NCBI RefSeq assembly: GCF_003054965.1
Contig: NZ_MIES01000026.1
Span: 744,001-808,000, forward strand
Direction of reading: 5' to 3'
DNA from: Saccharospirillum sp. MSK14-1
Lineage (GTDB): Bacteria > Pseudomonadota > Gammaproteobacteria > Pseudomonadales > Natronospirillaceae
Length of the DNA stretch: 64,000 bases
A model generated the notes under the pieces. It worked only from the letters and a program-made list of their open reading frames with translations, was not told the DNA's origin and ran no database searches. Every line of letters starts with the position of its first letter. Positions within the stretch are counted from its first letter, which is position 1. This document shows, one piece after another, positions 1 to 11,712 of this stretch. A program made the position numbers and the translations under genes.

Positions 1-827
1 ACTACGCCGCCGGCCGGGCCACTTAAGATGGCGTCTTTGCCGTTGAACAATTGCGCATCGGTGAGGCCGCCGTTGGATTGCATAAACATCAAACGGCCGG
101 GTTCGTCGACGAAATCGTCGAGTTCGCTGGCTACCTGATTGACGTAGCTTTTTAAGATCGGCGACAGATAGGCATCAACCACGGCGGTATCGCCGCGGCT
201 GACAATTTTCATCAGCGGGCTGGCTTCGCTCGAGGCGGTGACCTGCGTAAAACCGATTTCACGGGCGATGGCCGCTGCCTGTTGCTCGTGCGTGCCGTTG
301 CGATACGAATGCATCAGTACAATGGCGCAGGCGCGCAGACCGTCATCAAACGCCGCTTGCAGAACCTGGCGAGTCTGATCCAGGTCGAGGCTTTCAAGCA
401 CCTGTCCCTGGGCGTCAAGACGCTCATTGAGTTCTTCGGCGCGGGCATAAATCATCTGCGGCAGCTCGATATTAATGGCGAACAAATCCGGCCGAGATTG
501 ATAGCCGATGCGCAATACATCGGAAAAACCGCGCGTGGTCAGCAGCAGCGTCGGCTCGCCTTTGTGTTCGAGCAAGGCGTTGGTGGCGACGGTGGTACCC
601 ATCTTGATGGCGTCGATTTGTTCGACCGGAATGCGCGCGTCTTTTGCCAACCCCATCAGGTGGCGAATGCCTTGAATAACAGCATCGCGGTACTGCGCCG
701 GATTGTCGGATAAGAGTTTATGACTGATCAATTCACCGTCGGGTTTGCGCGCCACGATGTCGGTGAAGGTGCCGCCACGATCCACCCAGAAAGACCAGGA
801 ATTCGTTGCAGGGCTTGGCGTACTCAT
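1..827 (-). CDS. 5-oxoprolinase / hydantoinase A family protein, N-terminal part (gene runs off the window)
   Basis: About 275 residues are visible, beginning MSTPSPATNSWSFWVDRGGT. The ATP-binding pattern of the hydantoinase/oxoprolinase family is clear: DRGGTFTDIVA near residue 17, GTTVATNALLEHKG near residue 78, and QSNGGL followed by LSGPAGG at the visible end. The family opens 5-oxoproline (pyroglutamate) or hydantoins with ATP. The continuous N-terminal layout resembles ATP-hydrolysing 5-oxoprolinase (OplAH type), but the C-terminal half is outside the window, so a split HyuA cannot be excluded. The ATG is preceded by GGAG about 12 bases upstream. It lies 33 bases behind dctM on the same strand, so it is probably cotranscribed with the TRAP transporter, which suggests pyroglutamate as the shared substrate. 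Family is well supported; substrate is inferred. Confidence 0.85.
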   Translation of the reverse strand, partial: MSTPSPATNSWSFWVDRGGTFTDIVARKPDGELISHKLLSDNPAQYRDAVIQGIRHLMGLAKDARIPVEQIDAIKMGTTVATNALLEHKGEPTLLLTTRGFSDVLRIGYQSRPDLFAINIELPQMIYARAEELNERLDAQGQVLESLDLDQTRQVLQAAFDDGLRACAIVLMHSYRNGTHEQQAAAIAREIGFTQVTASSEASPLMKIVSRGDTAVVDAYLSPILKSYVNQVASELDDFVDEPGRLMFMQSNGGLTDAQLFNGKDAILSGPAGGV

Positions 828-860
828 AGCGAAATAATCTCCGAAAAAATTCGTTCACAC

Positions 861-2162
861 TCAGTTATTCAGAACCGTCGGTAACCACAGGGCGATCTGC
901 GGGAAGACGGTGATCAATACCACGGCGAGAATCAGCAACAGGAAAAATGGCAATGCGTAACGGGCGACCGTGAAGATGTCTTTGCCGGTCAGCGACTGAA
1001 TCACAAACAAGTTAAAACCGACCGGTGGTGTGATTTGCGACATCTCCACCACCAGCACCAGATAGATGCCGAACCACAGCAAATTAATGCCCGCTGCATC
1101 GACCAGCGGCAGAATCACCGAAGTGGTCAGTACCACCACCGAAATGCCGTCGAGAAAGCAGCCGAGAATCACAAACAGGATGGTCAAGGCGATCAACAAC
1201 ATGGCGACCGACAAATCCATGCTGGCCACAAATTCTGCGAGCATGGCCGGAATGCGCAGAAAGCCCATGGCGGTAGTGAGCAGGTGAGCGCCGGCGAGAA
1301 TCAGCAGAATCATGCACGACATGCCGGTGGCACCGATCAGCGATTGGCGGAACAGCGCCCAGTTCAGATTGCCACCGAGTTTCGCCAGAACCAGTGAGCC
1401 GAGTACACCCAGCGTGGCCGCTTCGGTGGCCGTGGCCCAACCCATGTAGATGGATCCGATGACGAAGGTAATTAAGGTAGCGATGGATAACAGTCGACGC
1501 GATTGTTTGAGTTTTTCAATAAAACTCATCGGCTCACCGAGCGGCGCCGCTTTGGTCTTATTCAACAGCGACCACAACACCACATAGGCGATGAACAAAC
1601 CGGCCAACATCAAACCGGGCAAGGCGCCGGCCATAAACAAACGCGACACCGAAACTTCAGCGGAAACGCCATAGACGATCAGAATGATCGACGGCGGAAT
1701 TAAAAAACCGAGTGTGCCGGAACCGGCCAAGGTGCCGATGGCCATGGATTCGTGATAGTCGCGTTTTTTCAGTTCTTTCAAACTGAATTTGCCAACGGTG
1801 GCGGTCGTCGCCGCCGATGAACCGGACACCGCGGCAAACAAACTGCAACCGAGCACATTCACGTGCAGCAAACCGCCGGGAATTTTATCGAGCCAGGGCG
1901 CCAGGCCGTTGAATAAATCTTCCGATAAGCGCGTACGAAACAGAATCTCGCCCATCCAGATAAACAGGGGTAACGCCGCCAGTGTCCAGGAAGCGCTGCC
2001 GCCCCAGGTGGAGGTCGATACCACCATGCCGATGGCGAACTGATCGTTCAGGACCAGCGCCAGCAGCCCGATCAAAAACAGTGAGCCGGCGACCCAGACA
2101 CCCAGGCTGAGCAGGGTAAACAGAACGACGACCAAAATGATGGAGATAACAATGGGATCCAT
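861..2162 (-). CDS. dctM: TRAP transporter large permease (DctM)
   Basis: A 433-residue, very hydrophobic protein with about a dozen predicted membrane segments, the usual length and composition of TRAP DctM subunits. Landmarks are FIWMGEILF, the GFLIPPSIILIVYG segment and a C-terminal MSQITPPVGFNLFVIQS segment, all typical of the family. It forms the sodium-driven translocation channel and works with DctQ and the periplasmic DctP. The start was placed at the ATG at 2162 (MDPIVISIILVV) because the longer reading adds an arginine-rich tail overlapping dctQ, and GAGG sits upstream of this ATG. It begins 11 bases after the dctQ stop and is followed by the oxoprolinase gene, forming one unit. Confidence 0.93.
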   Translation of the reverse strand: MDPIVISIILVVVLFTLLSLGVWVAGSLFLIGLLALVLNDQFAIGMVVSTSTWGGSASWTLAALPLFIWMGEILFRTRLSEDLFNGLAPWLDKIPGGLLHVNVLGCSLFAAVSGSSAATTATVGKFSLKELKKRDYHESMAIGTLAGSGTLGFLIPPSIILIVYGVSAEVSVSRLFMAGALPGLMLAGLFIAYVVLWSLLNKTKAAPLGEPMSFIEKLKQSRRLLSIATLITFVIGSIYMGWATATEAATLGVLGSLVLAKLGGNLNWALFRQSLIGATGMSCMILLILAGAHLLTTAMGFLRIPAMLAEFVASMDLSVAMLLIALTILFVILGCFLDGISVVVLTTSVILPLVDAAGINLLWFGIYLVLVVEMSQITPPVGFNLFVIQSLTGKDIFTVARYALPFFLLLILAVVLITVFPQIALWLPTVLNN

Positions 2163-2173
2163 GTTTGCAGCCT

Positions 2174-2689
2174 CTATTCGGTGCCTTCGCCATTCGCTTC
2201 GGCGATGACATAGCTGGGTGTTCGGCCGCTGATAACGCGCAACCAATCTTCAAAAACGGCGAGGCAAAACAGCGCCATGCCAAACACCATGGAACTTTGC
2301 GGAATCCACAACGGCACCGCGACCATGCCAGTACTGACATCGCCAAAGGCGTGGGTTTCCAGCACAAAACGGCTGAAGGCGATGGTCAGATAGAGGCTCA
2401 GACCGAGCATCAATGTCAGGCCGAACACTTCGGCAAAGCGGCGTTTGTTGCCGAGGCGATCCAGCAATAACACCACCCGGATATGAGCGTTGTGACGAAA
2501 GCTGTAGGCCAGTCCGTAAAACAAAACCGAGACCAGTAAAAAGCCGGTGAAGTCTTCGGCAGAGGGAACAATAATGCCGAACCAGCGCCCGACAATTTGC
2601 GCCAGAATCAGCAGGCCGATACCAGCCAGGCTGGACGCAGCCAGCACCAGACCGACCGCATAGAGGCCATTGAGCAAACGATTAATCAT
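2174..2689 (-). CDS. dctQ: TRAP transporter small permease (DctQ)
   Basis: A 171-residue protein with four hydrophobic segments (roughly residues 13-35, 46-63, 85-108 and 128-147), the normal topology of the DctQ subunit that pairs with DctM. The family-like motif SAEDFTGFLLVSVLFYGLAYSFRHNAHIRV spans the second segment and following loop (only its ends are diagnostic: early acidic ED and the HIRV end). It sits between dctP and dctM. Its GGAG ribosome binding site directly follows the hairpin and T-run that end at 2705, so its expression is likely lower than that of dctP. Assignment rests on topology, motif and context together. Confidence 0.9.
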   Translation of the reverse strand: MINRLLNGLYAVGLVLAASSLAGIGLLILAQIVGRWFGIIVPSAEDFTGFLLVSVLFYGLAYSFRHNAHIRVVLLLDRLGNKRRFAEVFGLTLMLGLSLYLTIAFSRFVLETHAFGDVSTGMVAVPLWIPQSSMVFGMALFCLAVFEDWLRVISGRTPSYVIAEANGEGTE

Positions 2690-2704
2690 GGCGTTGGCTC
2701 CGAG

Positions 2705-2729
2705 AAAAAGCGGGGCGCGGAACGCCCCG
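2705..2729 (-). terminator. Terminator-like hairpin between dctP and dctQ (probable attenuator)
   Basis: On the minus strand a perfect 7-bp stem CGGGGCG/CGCCCCG with a 5-base loop (2711-2729) is followed one base later by five T residues (2705-2709). This is the form of an intrinsic terminator, but it lies inside the dctPQM unit. Partial read-through after the binding-protein gene is a common way of making more periplasmic receptor than permease. The attenuator role is inferred. Confidence 0.65.
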
Positions 2730-2780
2730 AAGGGAAATTGGCCGATCAGTGACGCGTCGACTGACCGGCCAGCGTGTTAC

Positions 2781-3758
2781 TTACTGACCGACGATGTCGG
2801 CGATGGGGTTATCGCTGTCGTAACCCATTTCTTCGAACCACTCGTTGGTCATGGTCTGACCAACGTTGCCCAGGGTTTCCGTCAGGTCAGCGTTCGGGGT
2901 GTAAACGGTGATGCCGTTGTCGGCCAGCTCTGCGGTTTTGGCATCGGTTTCGGCGATGGCCATTTCCCAACCGCGCGTTTCAGCGGCAGCGGCGGCTTCC
3001 AGTACCGCTTCCTGAACTTCAGACGGCAGACGGCTGAAGGCACGAGCGTTTACGAACACCATGTTTTTCGGAATCCAGGCGCGCGCGTCCAGGTAGTAAT
3101 CGGTGTAATCCCAGGCCTGGCTGGAAACACCGGTGGTCGGAGAGGTCGCCATGGCTTCGATGATGCCGGTGCTGAACGCCTGCGGAATTTCCGGCGTTTG
3201 TACCGTCGTCGGGGTGGCGCCCAGCAGTTCAGACATGCGCGAGGTGGTGGCACTGTAAGCCCGCATTCTCATGCCTTCGAAGTCGGCACCGCTGGTGATT
3301 TCTTCCTTGCTGTAGAAACCTTGCGGCGGCCACGGCACGGCGTACAACAGTTGCAGACCTTGCTCGGCCATCGCAGCTTCAACTTCCGGACGGGTGGCAT
3401 CCCACAGCGCTTTGGCGCCATCGAAACTGGTTACCAAAAAGGGAATATTGTCGGCTTGATAGAGCGGGTTTTCGTTACCCAGCAGGCCCATAAAAACTTC
3501 GCCGATCGGCACCTGGCCGGAGCGCACGGCGCGATGAATTTCCGGGTGTTTCACCAAAGACGCACCGGAGTGCACGATGATTTCCATTTCACCATCGGTT
3601 GCCGTGGCCACGTCATCGGCAAATTGGCGAACGTTCTGGGTGTGGTGAGTGCCGTCGGCGTAAGGCGTTGGCATGTTCCACTTGATTTCCGCTTGTGCTG
3701 CCGTGGCTGCAAAAGCCGTCAGAGCGCTTAACGCCAGGGGTTTGATCAGTTGTTTCAT
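2781..3758 (-). CDS. dctP: TRAP transporter periplasmic substrate-binding protein (DctP), probably pyroglutamate-type
   Basis: A 325-residue secreted receptor. Residues 1-23 form a signal peptide (MKQLIKPLALSALTAFAATA, cleavage likely after AQA) and the mature part starts EIKWNMPTPYADGTHHTQ. The family's ligand-carboxylate arginine is probably in the GMRMRAYS segment. The start was moved to 3758 because GAGGA lies 7 bases upstream and the longer reading only adds six residues before the signal peptide. The neighbouring oxoprolinase gene suggests the ligand is 5-oxoproline, as known for one DctP subfamily in Bordetella; that part is inference. A strong promoter lies about 250 bases upstream. 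Confidence 0.92.
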   Translation of the reverse strand: MKQLIKPLALSALTAFAATAAQAEIKWNMPTPYADGTHHTQNVRQFADDVATATDGEMEIIVHSGASLVKHPEIHRAVRSGQVPIGEVFMGLLGNENPLYQADNIPFLVTSFDGAKALWDATRPEVEAAMAEQGLQLLYAVPWPPQGFYSKEEITSGADFEGMRMRAYSATTSRMSELLGATPTTVQTPEIPQAFSTGIIEAMATSPTTGVSSQAWDYTDYYLDARAWIPKNMVFVNARAFSRLPSEVQEAVLEAAAAAETRGWEMAIAETDAKTAELADNGITVYTPNADLTETLGNVGQTMTNEWFEEMGYDSDNPIADIVGQ

Positions 3759-4018
3759 GTCCGAATCCTCAGTCATCAGTTTGTGTCCGCCGCAGCGAAC
3801 GAAGGGTGCAAGGTGCGATCGTTCAGCGGCGAACCACGACAGTAAGACGGTTAATCGCCGTAGCGATCAGCCGGACATGGCGGGTTGGCTGTGGGTGCAA
3901 GGTCATTGGTTTTGACGCCTCTCACGGATCGCTTTTTTTATCGTTGTTAGTGATTCCTTATCCGGAATCTTTTTGGTGATTTAAGGCGTGATTTGCGATT
4001 TTTCGTTTTAGTGAGATC
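3759..4018 (-). other. Long 5' leader of the dctP unit
   Basis: No gene is visible in this stretch. If transcription starts just after the -10 at 4019-4024, dctP has an untranslated leader of about 250 bases. It contains a small hairpin (GATTCC/GGAATC, 3952-3969) and an 11-base direct repeat, GGGTGCAAGGT on the plus strand, at 3804-3814 and 3893-3903. I recognise no known riboswitch in it. Confidence 0.4.
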
Positions 4019-4048
4019 ACTATAGCGACCAGTAAAATGCAGAGTCAA
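4019..4048 (-). promoter_or_regulatory. Sigma-70 promoter of dctPQM
   Basis: Reading the minus strand, TTGACT (4043-4048) and TATAGT (4019-4024) are separated by 18 bases. Each hexamer has five of six consensus positions. It points toward dctP and is immediately downstream of the palindromic operator at 4054-4076. Confidence 0.7.
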
Positions 4049-4053
4049 TAAAA

Positions 4054-4076
4054 ATTGAATACAAATTGTATTCAAT
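4054..4076. promoter_or_regulatory. 23-bp perfect palindromic operator upstream of dctP promoter
   Basis: Half-site ATTGAATACAA (4054-4064), a central A, and the exact inverted half-site (4066-4076). It abuts the -35 box of the dctP promoter on its upstream side, a position suited to an activator or a repressor. The adjacent winged-helix regulator gene (4294-4797) is the obvious candidate binder. The TTGTAT..ATACAA style also resembles sites of GntR-family factors encoded elsewhere. Confidence 0.65.
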
Positions 4077-4126
4077 GTCGTGCAGAGACAGTGGGCGTCG
4101 TTTTCAGGTGATTGGGTGGGTAATCC

Positions 4127-4239
4127 GCCACCATCCTGGGCAGGCTCTTTGGAGGCACGCCGTAAACCCATCCCTGGGGGCTCGGCTTTGACCATCCTGG
4201 TCAAAGACGTCCTCCAAAGAGCCTGCCCAGGACGGTGGC
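4127..4239 (+). repeat. Palindromic three-way-junction repeat, copy 1
   Basis: Outer arms 4127-4155 and 4211-4239 pair at 28 of 29 positions. Between them lie hairpin 1 (CCCA-TCCC-TGGG, 4167-4178) and hairpin 2 (CTTTGACCA-TCC-TGGTCAAAG, 4186-4206). The linker GGCTCGG separates the two hairpins, as in the other copies near 16.65, 52.98 and 55.19 kb. The stem sequences differ from those copies but still pair. It sits in the gap between the regulator gene and dctP. Confidence 0.8.
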
Positions 4240-4293
4240 TACCTTCAGTGGTTTGAAAAACTATTGCCGGCGTTGTTGAGAAACCACTATGGG

Positions 4294-4797
4294 TTACAGC
4301 GACGCAGCGGCCCGAGCGGCCTGATCGTAGAGGGTGGAGAGGGTGCGCAGTTTCTTCGCCATATCGCTCAGGTCGGCTTCGTCGATACCCAGGTTATCGA
4401 ACCAGTCGAGCAGGCAGTCGTTGCGGATATCGCGGTAGCGCAGGCACAGCGCCTCGCCTTCACCGGTGGTGTTGTAAAAGGTTTCCTTGCCGACTTTCTT
4501 ACTTTCTACCAGCCCCATCTTGCCCAGTTTGCGCAGTGAATAAGAGACCGTGTGGGTGTCTTCCACGTTCAGCACAAAGCAGATATCGGCGATGCGCTTG
4601 GGCCGCTGGCGGTGGTAGACGTTGTGCAGCACCAGGATATCGATGGGGCTCATTTCTTCGTTGCCGGCGGCGGTCATGCAGTGCACCAGCCAGCGCGAGA
4701 AGGTGTTCTCGGCGGTAATCAGGGCGTATTCGAATTCGCTGAGTTCGCTGCTGCGTTCGCTCAGATGGGCGGAGGAAACAATGGACGCCTTGGGCAT
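4294..4797 (-). CDS. MarR-like winged-helix transcriptional regulator
   Basis: A 167-residue protein starting MPKASIVSSAHLSERSSELS. The middle (residues ~50-110: MSPIDILVLHNVYHR, RIADICFVLNVEDTHTVSYSLRKL) reads as a winged helix-turn-helix, followed by MGLVESKKVGKETFYNTTGEG, the wing and dimer region of MarR-type factors. It resembles the COG5631 group. The start is uncertain: no strong Shine-Dalgarno precedes the ATG at 4797, and a longer reading to 4866 is open. It is on the same strand as and upstream of the TRAP/oxoprolinase unit and probably controls it through the palindrome at 4054-4076; that link is inferred. Confidence 0.75.
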   Translation of the reverse strand: MPKASIVSSAHLSERSSELSEFEYALITAENTFSRWLVHCMTAAGNEEMSPIDILVLHNVYHRQRPKRIADICFVLNVEDTHTVSYSLRKLGKMGLVESKKVGKETFYNTTGEGEALCLRYRDIRNDCLLDWFDNLGIDEADLSDMAKKLRTLSTLYDQAARAAASL

Positions 4798-4894
4798 GAG
4801 AAGTTCGACTCGGCAGTGGTGGAACGGAAAGCTGCGATCATAACCGCCGATTTTTGGCCTGTACAACTTGCCCCCGGTGCGGGCCTGGCGTTAG

Positions 4895-8548
<3,654 letters not shown>

Positions 8549-8552
<4 letters not shown>

Positions 8553-8758
8553 AACCCATTGCGCTGTTTGTGAACGGCGAGGTCGTGCAACTGGACAGCG
8601 GCACCACGCTGGCCGCCTTGATGAACGAACGCTATGGCGAACGCGACAACATGGCCGTGGCGTTGAACCGAATGGTGGTGCCACGTGCCGACTGGGCCCG
8701 CACCGAACTGAACCAGGCCGACCGCCTGGATGTGTTTCACGCCGTGGCCGGAGGCTAA
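8549..8758 (+). CDS. thiS: Sulfur carrier protein ThiS
   Basis: A 69-residue ubiquitin-fold protein beginning [15 protein letters not shown] and ending in the required Gly-Gly (HAVAGG). The terminal glycine is adenylated and thiocarboxylated to give the sulfur for the thiazole ring. Its ATG overlaps the thiDE stop and it ends two bases before thiG. The adenylating enzyme ThiF is not encoded in this operon, so it must lie elsewhere. Confidence 0.95.
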
Positions 8759-8760
8759 GC

Positions 8761-9537
8761 ATGCTGACCATCGCCAATACTCAGTTCTCCAGCCGGTTAC
8801 TGACCGGTACCGGTAAATTCAGCCAGCCGCAGACCATGATCGAAGCGTTGCAGGCCAGCGGCACCGAACTGGTCACGCTGGCGCTGCGCCGGCTGGAACC
8901 GCAGCACAGTGACCACATTTTTCAGCCGCTGAGCGCAGCCGGTTATCGCCTGCTGCCCAATACCTCGGGTGCGCGCAGCGCCGACGAAGCGGTGCAGGCA
9001 GCGCGGCTGGCGCGCGAAGCGCTGGGCACGCACTGGCTGAAACTGGAAATCCATCCCGACCCGCGCTGGCTGATGCCCGACCCGGTGGAAACGCTGGCCG
9101 CCGCTGAGCAATTGGTGCGCGAAGGCTTTGTCGTCTTGCCCTATGTGCACGCCGACCCGGTACTGTGCAAACGGCTCGAAGAGGTCGGCTGCGCGGCGGT
9201 GATGCCGCTGGGCGCGCCGATCGGGTCAAATCGCGGCCTGGAAAGTCGCGCCTTTCTCGACATCATCATTGAGCAAAGCCAGGTGCCGGTGATTGTCGAT
9301 GCCGGCATTGGCCGACCCTCGCACGCCGCCGAGGCCATGGAACGCGGCGCTGATGCGGTGCTGGTCAATACCGCCATTGCCACAGCGGCCGATCCGATTG
9401 CGATGGCGGCGGCGTTTCGTCAGGCCGTTGAGGCGGGACGGTCGGCCTATCTGGCGGGTCTGGCAGGCACCGCGGCCAGTGCCGCCGCCTCCAGTCCACT
9501 GACCGACTTTCTGGAGGCCGATCATGAGCTTCGCTGA
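8761..9537 (+). CDS. thiG: Thiazole synthase ThiG
   Basis: A 258-residue TIM-barrel enzyme that forms thiazole phosphate from deoxyxylulose phosphate, dehydroglycine and ThiS thiocarboxylate. Family signatures include [67 protein letters not shown] and [10 protein letters not shown]. The Schiff-base lysine is most likely K94 in HWLKLEI. It lies two bases after thiS and its 3' end overlaps thiH by 14 bases, the usual arrangement for the ThiGH pair. Confidence 0.97.
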   Translation: MLTIANTQFSSRLLTGTGKFSQPQTMIEALQASGTELVTLALRRLEPQHSDHIFQPLSAAGYRLLPNTSGARSADEAVQAARLAREALGTHWLKLEIHPDPRWLMPDPVETLAAAEQLVREGFVVLPYVHADPVLCKRLEEVGCAAVMPLGAPIGSNRGLESRAFLDIIIEQSQVPVIVDAGIGRPSHAAEAMERGADAVLVNTAIATAADPIAMAAAFRQAVEAGRSAYLAGLAGTAASAAASSPLTDFLEADHELR

Positions 9538-10636
9538 TCATTTAAACGGCATCGACTGGAATGCCGAACGGCTGTCGTTGTACAGCCAGAGCGCGGCGGA
9601 TGTGGAACGCGCTCTGGTGGGTAACGGTGAACCTCTGGCGCGTTTCAAAGCGCTGCTCAGCCCGGCCGCCGATGCCCATCTGGAAGCCATGGCGCAACGC
9701 AGCCGGACGTTAACCTTGCAGCGTTTTGGTCGCGTGCAGCAGTTGTTTGCGCCGCTCTATTTGAGTAACGCCTGCGCCAACGAATGTCTCTACTGCGGTT
9801 TTTCGATGAGCAATCCGATTCGGCGCAAGGTGCTCAAACCGGATGAGATTCGCACCGAAGCCGCTGCCCTGCGCGAACGGGGCTTTCAGCATGTGTTGTT
9901 AGTCGCCGGTGAAGCGCCCAAGGTGGCGGGGGTCGATTATTACTATCAGGCATTGAGTGCGTTGCTGCCGGATTTTTCGCAACTGAGTCTGGAAGTGCAG
10001 CCGCTGAATACCGACGACTACCAGCGTCTGCGCGACGCTGGTTTACACGCCGTGCTGGTTTATCAGGAAACCTACGATGCGGCCTGTTATCAGCAGTTGC
10101 ATACCCGCGGTCAGAAACAGGATTTTGCCTATCGGCTGGATGCGCTCGACCGTGCTGGTAAAGCCGGCGTGCACAAACTCGGGCTGGGCGTGTTGCTTGG
10201 CCTGACCGACTGGCGGCTCGATTCGTTAAAATGCGCGCATCATTTGCAGTGGTTAAGCCGACGTCATTGGCGCAGCCGTTTTTCGGTGTCGTTTCCGCGC
10301 TTGCGACCGGCCGAAGGTGGCTTTTCGGCCCCGGCGCCGGTGAACGATCGACAACTGGTGCAACTGCTCTGCGCCTGGCGATTATTTGCGCCGGATCTGG
10401 AGCTGACGCTGTCGACGCGTGAATCACCAGCGCTGCGTGATCGTTTGATGTCACTGGGCGTTACCAGCCTCAGCGCCGCCTCTTCCACGCGTCCCGGTGG
10501 CTACGCGGTTGAGCCGGGAGGCGCGCTGGAGCAATTCAGCACGGACGATCAACGACCGGTAGCCGAGGTTGTGCAATCCTTGCGCAACCAGCACTATCAA
10601 CCGGTGTGGAGTGACTGGCACCCGCGGCTTGGCTAA
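9524..10636 (+). CDS. thiH: 2-iminoacetate synthase ThiH (radical SAM tyrosine lyase)
   Basis: A 370-residue radical SAM enzyme that cleaves tyrosine to dehydroglycine, the glycine-derived part of the thiazole. The CX3CX2C cluster motif is C84, C88 and C91 in [30 protein letters not shown] and LSTRES match the family. It starts inside the end of thiG. Because ThiH is present there is no glycine oxidase (ThiO) in the cluster. It is the last gene of the thi operon; 90 bases separate it from the next gene. Confidence 0.97.
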   Translation: MSFADHLNGIDWNAERLSLYSQSAADVERALVGNGEPLARFKALLSPAADAHLEAMAQRSRTLTLQRFGRVQQLFAPLYLSNACANECLYCGFSMSNPIRRKVLKPDEIRTEAAALRERGFQHVLLVAGEAPKVAGVDYYYQALSALLPDFSQLSLEVQPLNTDDYQRLRDAGLHAVLVYQETYDAACYQQLHTRGQKQDFAYRLDALDRAGKAGVHKLGLGVLLGLTDWRLDSLKCAHHLQWLSRRHWRSRFSVSFPRLRPAEGGFSAPAPVNDRQLVQLLCAWRLFAPDLELTLSTRESPALRDRLMSLGVTSLSAASSTRPGGYAVEPGGALEQFSTDDQRPVAEVVQSLRNQHYQPVWSDWHPRLG

Positions 10637-10726
10637 GCCGCTGATTTCTGGTTTGCTGTTTGCCCATCCATCAACTTTACTGACGCTGTTGGCTCGGTTA
10701 GGCCCGGGCCGATCTTTGGAGTAGGC

Positions 10727-11098
10727 ATGTCGATCCCAGTGCTGATTTGTGACGATTCCAGTTTTGCCCGTAAGCAAGTGAAACGCGCGCTGCCCCCCGG
10801 TTGGGAGGTGAGCGTTGAATTCGCGGGGAATGGAGAAGAAGGTCTGGCCGCCATTCGCGAGGGCAAAGGCGAAGTCGTTTTTCTCGATCTGACCATGCCG
10901 GTTATGGACGGCTATCAGGTTTTGGAAACCATCAAAGCGGAAGATTTGCCGTCGGTAGTGATCGTTATTTCCGGCGATATTCAACCCGAAGCGGTCAGTC
11001 GCGTGAAAAAAATGGGCGCTTTGGAATTTATTAAAAAACCGGTGGACCAGGCTCAGTTAACGAAGGTGCTGAGCGATTTCGGACTCTATGCGGAGTGA
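10727..11098 (+). CDS. CheY-like single-domain response regulator
   Basis: A 123-residue receiver without output domain. It has the acidic pair DDSSFARKQ, phosphoacceptor D54 in VVFLDLTMPVMDGYQ, switch residue S in VIVISGD and lysine in FIKKPVD. GGAG precedes the ATG. It is followed after three bases by a CheC-like gene and then a diguanylate cyclase, so the three form an operon. A stand-alone receiver beside its likely phosphatase suggests a short phosphorelay feeding c-di-GMP synthesis; the cognate kinase is not in the operon. It could be served by the ChpA kinase or another CheA, which cannot be told from sequence. Confidence 0.92.
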   Translation: MSIPVLICDDSSFARKQVKRALPPGWEVSVEFAGNGEEGLAAIREGKGEVVFLDLTMPVMDGYQVLETIKAEDLPSVVIVISGDIQPEAVSRVKKMGALEFIKKPVDQAQLTKVLSDFGLYAE

Positions 11099-11101
11099 TG
11101 C

Positions 11102-11710
11102 ATGAGCGATTACCAGTTGGATGACGAACTGCGTGATGCGTTGCGCGAAGTCACCAATGTCGCCATGGGCCGGGCGGCCGATCTGCTGGCGCGCCTGCTC
11201 GATACCTATGTGGTGCTGCCCATTCCAGTGGTGAATCTGCTGGAGCGTTCGGAGCTGAATATGGCGCTGTCGTCGTTGCGCAGCGTGTCATCGGTCAGCG
11301 CCGTTTGCCAGGGGTTTGTCGGCTCGAGGATCTCCGGCGAGGCGTTGTTGATTTTCAATGACACCAGCTTTGCCGACATCGCCGAACTGACCAGTTACAG
11401 TGGCGATGTCACACCAGAAATTGAACTGGAACTGTTGATGGACATCGCCAATATTTTGATTGGCGCCTGTCTGAAAGGTCTGGCTGAGCAGCTTGATTTA
11501 ACCTTCAGTCAGGGCCAGCCGGTGTTGCTGGGTCAGCATGTGAACATCGAAGATCTGGTGCGCAATTCTTCCTCCGGCTGGCAGCGCGCTCTGACCGTGG
11601 AAATTCCCTATCGCCTGGAAGGTCACAGTGTCGATTGCGACTTGCTGCTGTTGTTCACAGAAGACAGCATTAACGTGCTCGAAAATAAGATTCATTATTT
11701 GATGGAGTAA
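11102..11710 (+). CDS. CheC-like phosphatase of receiver domains
   Basis: A 202-residue protein of the CheC/CheX/FliY group, which removes phosphate from CheY-type receivers. Two copies of the active-site pattern are readable. The first is D-x3-E-x2-N (DALREVTN) with proline 23 residues after the asparagine. The second, ELLMDIAN, has the same spacing to a proline but with E and D in swapped positions. FVGSRISGEALLIF and FNDTSFADIAEL fit the fold. It lies three bases after the receiver gene and two before the cyclase gene. Having both sites makes it closer to CheC than to CheX. Confidence 0.85.
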   Translation: MSDYQLDDELRDALREVTNVAMGRAADLLARLLDTYVVLPIPVVNLLERSELNMALSSLRSVSSVSAVCQGFVGSRISGEALLIFNDTSFADIAELTSYSGDVTPEIELELLMDIANILIGACLKGLAEQLDLTFSQGQPVLLGQHVNIEDLVRNSSSGWQRALTVEIPYRLEGHSVDCDLLLLFTEDSINVLENKIHYLME

Positions 11711-11712
11711 GG

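Noticed and set aside
2670-3731. 353-codon plus-strand frame over dctP
   Set aside because: It lies entirely opposite a clear DctP gene with signal peptide and family motifs, and has no recognisable domain.
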